Below are positions 60,822 through 64,000 of a stretch of DNA of 64,000 bases, one piece after another; position 1 is the first letter of the stretch; every line of letters starts with the position of its first letter. The translations under genes and the position numbers were made by a program. The notes beneath the pieces were generated by a model that worked only from the letters and a program-made list of their open reading frames with translations, did no database searches and was not told the DNA's origin. Source of the stretch: Candidatus Polarisedimenticolia bacterium (GTDB lineage Bacteria > Acidobacteriota > Polarisedimenticolia > Gp22-AA2); NCBI GenBank assembly GCA_036001465.1, contig DASYUH010000109.1:41262-105261 (forward strand). Reading direction: 5' to 3'.

Positions 60822-60866
60822 TGCGGCCAAGAGCCGTCCAAAAAACGCCCCCAAGGGAGTGAATGC

Positions 60867-61898
60867 ATGGAGCCCTTGGCCACCAAGGACGCCGCAGCCG
60901 CGCCCGCCCGCGGGTCGCGGATCAGCGTCGAGCGCCTGATCGAAGCCATTCATCGCGAAGCGCGCAGCCGGCACCTCAGCCCGCGCACCGAGCAGGCTTA
61001 CGCCGGATGGGTGCGACGGTTCATCCGGTTCCATCAAGGCCAGGATCCCCTCCGCTTGCGCGAGCCCGAAATCAGCCGATTCTTGTCGAGCTTGGCGACC
61101 GAAGGTCGCGTCAGCGCCTCGACCCAGAACCAGGCGCTGAGCGCCATCCTATTTTTCTATCAGGAGGTCCTGCATCGAGACCTCGAGTGGCTGCAGGACG
61201 TCGTCCGGGCCAAACGCCCCATCCGCCTTCCGGTCGTTCTCACCCGTGACGAGGTCGACGCCATTCTCAACGAGCTGAACGGCAGCCCCTGGCTCATGGC
61301 CTCATTGATGTACGGGTCCGGCCTGCGCCTGATGGAATGCTGCCGCCTGCGAGTCAAGGACATCGACCTCGCTCGCGGCGAAATCACTGTCCGCGATGGC
61401 AAAGGAGCCAAGGATCGCGTCACGCTCCTCCCCACCAAATTGCGCGAGCCCCTGACCTCGCATCTCGACAAAGTATTCCGCCTGCACCAGCAGGACCTGC
61501 GGAAGGGGAGGGGCCGCGCGCCCCTGCCGGGCGCGCTCGTCCGCAAGTACCCCAGCGCGCCGAAAGAGTGGGGCTGGCAATGGGTCTTCCCCGCGACCCG
61601 CTTCTACAGCGAACGCGATACCGGGGTCATGTACCGGCATCACCTGCATGAATCCGTCGTCCAACGGTCCGTGAAGGAGGCCGTTCGCGCCGCGCGGCTC
61701 CACAAGCCCGCCAGCTGCCACACCCTGCGGCACTCCTTCGCCACCCACCTCCTCGAGGCCGGTTACGACATCCGGACAATCCAGGAGCTCCTCGGCCACA
61801 GCGACGTCGCCACCACCATGATCTATGCCCACGTCCTCAACCGAGGCGGCCGCGGGGTCAGAAGTCCCCTGGACGAACGAGGCGGGAGTGCCACATGA
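60867..61898 (+). CDS. intI: Integron integrase IntI (tyrosine recombinase)
   Basis: IntI recombines attC sites of gene cassettes with attI. The 343-residue protein has an N-terminal SAM-like core-binding domain (20-105) and a C-terminal catalytic domain with Arg154 ([13 protein letters not shown]), Lys179, His285 and Arg288 (HTLRHSF), His311 (LLGHSD) and Tyr320 (IYAHV). The IntI-specific insertion, absent from XerC/D, is present as [17 protein letters not shown] (227-243), and the C-terminus has the usual GVRSPLD. AAGGGAG lies seven bases before ATG 60867. Cassettes follow it downstream in the same orientation, unlike class 1 integrons where intI diverges from the array. Confidence 0.95.
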   Translation: MEPLATKDAAAAPARGSRISVERLIEAIHREARSRHLSPRTEQAYAGWVRRFIRFHQGQDPLRLREPEISRFLSSLATEGRVSASTQNQALSAILFFYQEVLHRDLEWLQDVVRAKRPIRLPVVLTRDEVDAILNELNGSPWLMASLMYGSGLRLMECCRLRVKDIDLARGEITVRDGKGAKDRVTLLPTKLREPLTSHLDKVFRLHQQDLRKGRGRAPLPGALVRKYPSAPKEWGWQWVFPATRFYSERDTGVMYRHHLHESVVQRSVKEAVRAARLHKPASCHTLRHSFATHLLEAGYDIRTIQELLGHSDVATTMIYAHVLNRGGRGVRSPLDERGGSAT

Positions 61899-62104
61899 GG
61901 CGACCGGTGCCAGCCTATGACTCTACAGCGCAACTCAGGTCCGGCGGCTACGCCTCGGCGCAGCTCCGTCATCTTTCCGACGGCTTCGCAGCACTAACTG
62001 GAAATAGCAGACCGACCTTTTCCGAACTAGACGGCGATTTCGCAGGTTTATTGGTTTTTATAGATCGGCCTAATTTGCGTTATGCGGAACAGGTGGTGGC
62101 GTGA
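61895..62104 (+). CDS. 69-codon reading frame spanning attI, overlapping intI and the first cassette gene
   Basis: ATG 61895 overlaps the intI stop as ATGA and has GGGAG six bases upstream. The frame runs through attI and ends at TGA 62102-62104, overlapping the GTG start of the first cassette gene as GTGA. Its last nine codons come from the cassette. The protein has no recognisable fold (for example [15 protein letters not shown]). In class 1 integrons a short frame in attI (ORF-11) aids translation of cassettes; this may be a parallel, coupling the first cassette to intI translation. It may not have a protein function itself. Confidence 0.5.
   Translation: MRRPVPAYDSTAQLRSGGYASAQLRHLSDGFAALTGNSRPTFSELDGDFAGLLVFIDRPNLRYAEQVVA
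61899..62085 (+). other. attI region with the recombination core GTTATGC
   Basis: Between the intI stop and the first cassette there is no attC-like palindrome. The core GTTATGC lies at 62079-62085, with the expected crossover between G62079 and T62080. The last 45 bases before it (62036-62080) are strikingly AT-rich; TATAGA at 62059-62064 could be a -10 box of a cassette promoter, but I see no good -35. Exact attI limits and integrase-binding repeats cannot be set by eye. Confidence 0.65.
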
Positions 62105-62674
62105 AATACAAGGCGATCCGTAGCGCTGCTCACAACTTCGCGGCGTCGTTCGTCAGCACCCTGAACTGGGCAGGGGACGATCACACGATGAGTCACCTTG
62201 TACGATCGGCAGTTTCGTCGGGTGTGCCCGAGTTCACTGTTAACTTGCTGACCGGTAGAGCCGGCCCCGAGTCGTTCTTGACAGCTCCTGTCGCGGACGC
62301 CGTGCGCCGCTATGTACTCTCGTTTCCCGACTTCTTGGCTCAGCAACGTGTCGAGGTCCCACACCTAACGAGCGCACGCATGGTCGTCCGTATCCTCCTC
62401 AAGGGAACCGTCGCGGCCCAAGGAGGTCCACCACCGTGGTCTGTTCCCTTCGAGTGCGAGGTGGATATCATTGATGACCGTGGCAAGGAGCACGCGGGAC
62501 GGGTAGCAGACATATGGCACATGGGCGACGACATAGTCTTGGCTTCGAGTTGATGCGTGAAGACCTGGCGAGCATCGTGACGAGTCCGCATAACAACCGG
62601 CTGAAGCTGGCGGCGCGCGGGAGACCCGTGGCGGAGTCGCTGCGGCGCACGCGCGCCGCAGCTTAGCCGGGGCG
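62080..62674 (+). mobile_element. Integron gene cassette 1
   Basis: The 595-base cassette begins with TTATGC and ends with its attC; its own R'' box reads GCATAAC, the reverse complement of GTTATGC, so the 5' end and the attC belong to the same circular cassette. It holds one gene on the same strand. GC content is visibly lower than in the chromosome before it. Confidence 0.85.
62101..62553 (+). CDS. Cassette 1 protein of unknown function
   Basis: The 150-residue product starts at GTG 62101, with AGGTGG just upstream and the stop of the attI frame overlapping (GTGA). It has no signal peptide or membrane segment. The sequence suggests a mixed alpha/beta cytoplasmic protein; the C-terminal part (VPFECEVDIIDDRGKE, ADIWHMGDDIVL) looks like a small beta sheet. 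The first 30 residues are rich in Ala, Asn and His. I recognise no family. Standing first in the array, it should be the best expressed cassette. Confidence 0.7.
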   Translation: MKYKAIRSAAHNFAASFVSTLNWAGDDHTMSHLVRSAVSSGVPEFTVNLLTGRAGPESFLTAPVADAVRRYVLSFPDFLAQQRVEVPHLTSARMVVRILLKGTVAAQGGPPPWSVPFECEVDIIDDRGKEHAGRVADIWHMGDDIVLASS

Positions 62675-62680
62675 TTAGGT
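62588..62680 (+). repeat. attC site 1
   Basis: R'' GCATAAC (62588-62594) and R' GTTAGGT (62674-62680) enclose an imperfect palindrome. CCGGCT, AAGCTG and CGGCGCGCG on the left pair with the right half, leaving two unpaired G residues on the left strand only; extra bases in this half are the hallmark of attC sites, needed for recognition of the folded single strand. It is about 93 bases long and differs slightly from the next two sites in the central loop. Confidence 0.9.
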
Positions 62681-63297
62681 GGCACTAAGGGGCGATTTGC
62701 CATGCTGAGTCAGGTTGGTGAGCTGAGTATCGCGGCTGGAGACAACCACCGGTTCGTAGTCGCGAAGCGGCTCAAGTATGAGGCGAAATCGAACGCTGCA
62801 TCCCTGCTCGCAGCCCTGCTGCAGCACCCGGCATACCGTGACGCAACTCTGACCCCAGGCTCAGGCCGGCACGACAATGTGGACATGCACGGTCCCTTCA
62901 TTCTGTCAGACATTGGGCTTGAAGACTTCGGGCCGATCGATGCGCGCTCGGCCCAGCAGGCCATCGAAGTGTTTTGGGCAGATGAGAGCCACGGCTTGCC
63001 CAAGCCAGGCGCGACCGAGAAGGTCCGGCACTTGATCCGTGAACTCGACCTCGACCACGCGAAGACACTCCGTCTCGAGAAATCAGGTGTGTCGCATGAG
63101 TACGAGCCATCCAGTCTCCACGACGCCTTTCAAGAGTTTGTCATTATCAATCCGGAACAGCATGTCGTAACCTTGTTGGTACTGGGAATCGACTAGTGAG
63201 GTACGTGCCACCTAACAACCGGCTGAAGCTGCCGGCGCGCGGGAGGCCCGTGGCGGAGTGAGAGGCTGAGCACGCGCGCCGCAGCTTAGCCGGAGCG
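62675..63297 (+). mobile_element. Integron gene cassette 2
   Basis: The 623-base cassette begins TTAGGT and its R'' box reads ACCTAAC, matching its own 5' end. It holds one gene on the same strand, followed closely by attC. Confidence 0.85.
62702..63196 (+). CDS. Cassette 2 protein of unknown function
   Basis: The 164-residue product starts at ATG 62702, with a distant AAGGGG (15 bases) as the only binding-site candidate. It has no signal peptide. The sequence is mixed alpha/beta, with a His/Asp-rich stretch (GRHDNVDMHGPF) in the middle that could bind metal, and an acidic helix-rich second half (ATEKVRHLIRELDLDHAK). I recognise no family. The gene ends 13 bases before the attC R'' box, typical of cassette genes. 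Confidence 0.7.
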   Translation: MLSQVGELSIAAGDNHRFVVAKRLKYEAKSNAASLLAALLQHPAYRDATLTPGSGRHDNVDMHGPFILSDIGLEDFGPIDARSAQQAIEVFWADESHGLPKPGATEKVRHLIRELDLDHAKTLRLEKSGVSHEYEPSSLHDAFQEFVIINPEQHVVTLLVLGID

Positions 63298-63303
63298 TTA
63301 GGC
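63210..63303 (+). repeat. attC site 2
   Basis: R'' ACCTAAC (63210-63216) and R' GTTAGGC (63297-63303). The 94-base site is nearly identical to attC site 3 (one base in the left arm). The stem again has CCGGCT and AAGCTG separated by an extra base on the left side. Confidence 0.9.
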
Positions 63304-63866
63304 ATCATGAAGCCTGTGTTGGTCGTTATCGGGGGAGTTGTGATTGTCAGCCTTGTGGCGGCCCTCCTACGTTCACGCACCGCACCGACGTATCACGTTG
63401 GGGTAGCTGACATTCCGAAGGTACTAGCCAGCCTTTCTGGCGCCAGCTCGTCTCCAACATTTGCAGTATTCATGTTCAACACACCTGACCGTCCGGGCGA
63501 TGTTGTGAACCTCCAATTCTCGCTTGAAGGCGGCCGGCCCGGGCTCGACTGGGTGCTTCTCGGTGAGCGCAATATCGAGGACGAGGCTCGATTTCAGGAT
63601 TTCGCGCGAGCCGCGGGCTTTCGGCCCAAACTCGAAGAGGCCAACGGGGTACGCTATCTGCGTATCGAGCATGGGGACCTTGCTGTGCTCTGTCGTGATG
63701 TCGTGACGAAGATGTACGCGCGCGGCGAAGCGGAGCCGATCGAACTGATCGTGGAGGGCTTCCACTGGAAGCCATGATGCCTAACAACCGGCTGAAGCTG
63801 GCGGCGCGCGGGAGGCCCGTGGCGGAGTGAGAGGCTGAGCACGCGCGCCGCAGCTTAGCCGGAGCG
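63298..63866 (+). mobile_element. Integron gene cassette 3
   Basis: The 569-base cassette begins TTAGGC and its R'' box reads GCCTAAC, again its own complement. Its gene starts only nine bases from the cassette edge, so nearly the whole cassette is coding sequence plus attC. Confidence 0.85.
63307..63777 (+). CDS. Cassette 3 protein: membrane-anchored, unknown function
   Basis: The 156-residue product starts at ATG 63307 and opens with a membrane anchor or signal (VLVVIGGVVIVSLVAALL, residues 4-21), followed by a soluble alpha/beta domain (PTFAVFMFNT, LEGGRPGLDWVLLGERN, YLRIEHGDLAVLCRDVV). No family is recognised. Only nine cassette bases precede the ATG, so the ribosome binding site must come from the upstream attC (GGAG at 63292-63295, eleven bases away). 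Confidence 0.7.
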   Translation: MKPVLVVIGGVVIVSLVAALLRSRTAPTYHVGVADIPKVLASLSGASSSPTFAVFMFNTPDRPGDVVNLQFSLEGGRPGLDWVLLGERNIEDEARFQDFARAAGFRPKLEEANGVRYLRIEHGDLAVLCRDVVTKMYARGEAEPIELIVEGFHWKP

Positions 63867-63872
63867 TTATGC
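63779..63872 (+). repeat. attC site 3
   Basis: R'' GCCTAAC (63779-63785) and R' GTTATGC (63866-63872), 94 bases. The inner stem and loop are the same as in site 2 except for one base. Close similarity of attC sites within one array is typical of sedentary chromosomal integrons. Confidence 0.9.
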
Positions 63873-64000
63873 GTACAAGGGAGCTGATCTAAAGTGACGT
63901 TGTTAGGAACGCACAACTCGAAGTGGCGCGTCAGCTGGGGACTGGCGGTAGCCAGTCTAGCTCTCGGCGCATTTCACTACTATTTGCTCTGGGTGATGGC
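63867..64000 (+). mobile_element. Integron gene cassette 4, cut by the window end
   Basis: It begins TTATGC directly after attC site 3. Its own attC lies beyond the window, and the array probably continues. Confidence 0.75.
63894..64000 (+). CDS. Cassette 4 protein, N-terminal part, probable membrane protein
   Basis: GTG 63894 is preceded by AAGGGAG at ten bases. The 35 visible codons begin with a short polar segment (TLLGTHNSKWR) and continue into a membrane segment (VSWGLAVASLALGAFHYYLL). No family can be assigned from this fragment. It is the second cassette product in the array with an N-terminal hydrophobic helix. Confidence 0.6.
   Translation, partial: MTLLGTHNSKWRVSWGLAVASLALGAFHYYLLWVM

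Noticed and set aside
60734..60866. LexA (SOS) box in the intI promoter
   Set aside because: Many integrons have one, but no CTGT-N8-ACAG-like sequence is present around the predicted promoter.
60867..61898. Integrase as a XerC/XerD or phage integrase
   Set aside because: The IntI-specific insertion before the second catalytic half and three downstream attC sites identify an integron integrase; no phage genes are nearby.
62365..62703. Minus-strand frames over attC sites (also 63147-63380 and 63476-63916) with a repeated peptide
   Set aside because: The repeated peptide (KLRRAC-like) is only the translation of the attC palindromes; the real cassette genes are on the plus strand.
62588..63872. 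CRISPR array
   Set aside because: The three repeats are about 93 bases, are spaced by gene-sized segments and have attC symmetry and core boxes; there are no short regular spacers and no cas genes.

Overview
The window is high-GC bacterial chromosome, probably from an uncultured Acidobacteriota. This placement is an inference from gene content: a VWFA-related protein of the acidobacterial type, DUF3857/transglutaminase paralogs, FG-GAP/UnbV secreted repeat proteins, M28, M1, S8 and M48 exopeptidases, and a meso-DAP-type MurE. Outer-membrane, lipoprotein and periplasmic proteins point to a diderm. I saw no rRNA, tRNA or CRISPR array.

Positions 1-14600 (minus strand) hold a complete, canonically ordered division and cell wall (dcw) cluster: mraZ, rsmH, ftsL, ftsI, murE, murF, mraY, murD, ftsW, murG, murC, murB and the start of ftsQ. 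Most junctions are ATGA overlaps or short gaps. A sigma70-type promoter and three evenly spaced MraZ-type boxes lie upstream of mraZ, which suggests autoregulation.

Positions 14700-36630 are accessory and mostly secreted or metabolic: an outer-membrane barrel, a subtilase, an amino-acid permease overlapping an M28 carboxypeptidase, three DUF3857/transglutaminase-like paralogs (two without the catalytic Cys), an operon of a two-subunit CoA-transferase and an aminotransferase with an unusual N-terminal tail, a small lipoprotein, a cysteine-synthase-like enzyme, pirin, and an FG-GAP/UnbV protein. At 36650-37950 a lower-GC Dam-like methylase and a small nuclease-like protein look like a type II restriction-modification pair. 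An M1 aminopeptidase, a VWFA protein, a GIDE-type membrane protein with an EF-hand, another FG-GAP protein and LemA follow. Two large GC-rich inverted repeats lie in this part.

Positions 47580-60740 contain an exported protein plus M48 protease operon, and divergent from it an archaeal-type DNA topoisomerase VI (B subunit, a methyltransferase, A subunit). After these come a lower-GC trypsin-like protease, a Cys/His-rich exported protein, an overlapping three-gene operon (P1 peptidase, Tag glycosylase, PYROXD2-like oxidoreductase) and a DUF4197 protein.

Positions 60790-64000 are a chromosomal integron: a typical integron integrase with its family-specific insertion, an attI region, three nearly identical attC sites, and three complete cassettes plus part of a fourth, all with genes of unknown function. 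The integrase lies in the same orientation as the cassettes, opposite to classical integrons. A 69-codon reading frame spans attI and overlaps both the integrase stop codon and the first cassette's start codon, so the first cassette could be translationally coupled to intI. This integron and the topoisomerase VI locus, whose B subunit carries a candidate sliding-clamp-binding motif, are the most interesting parts of the window.
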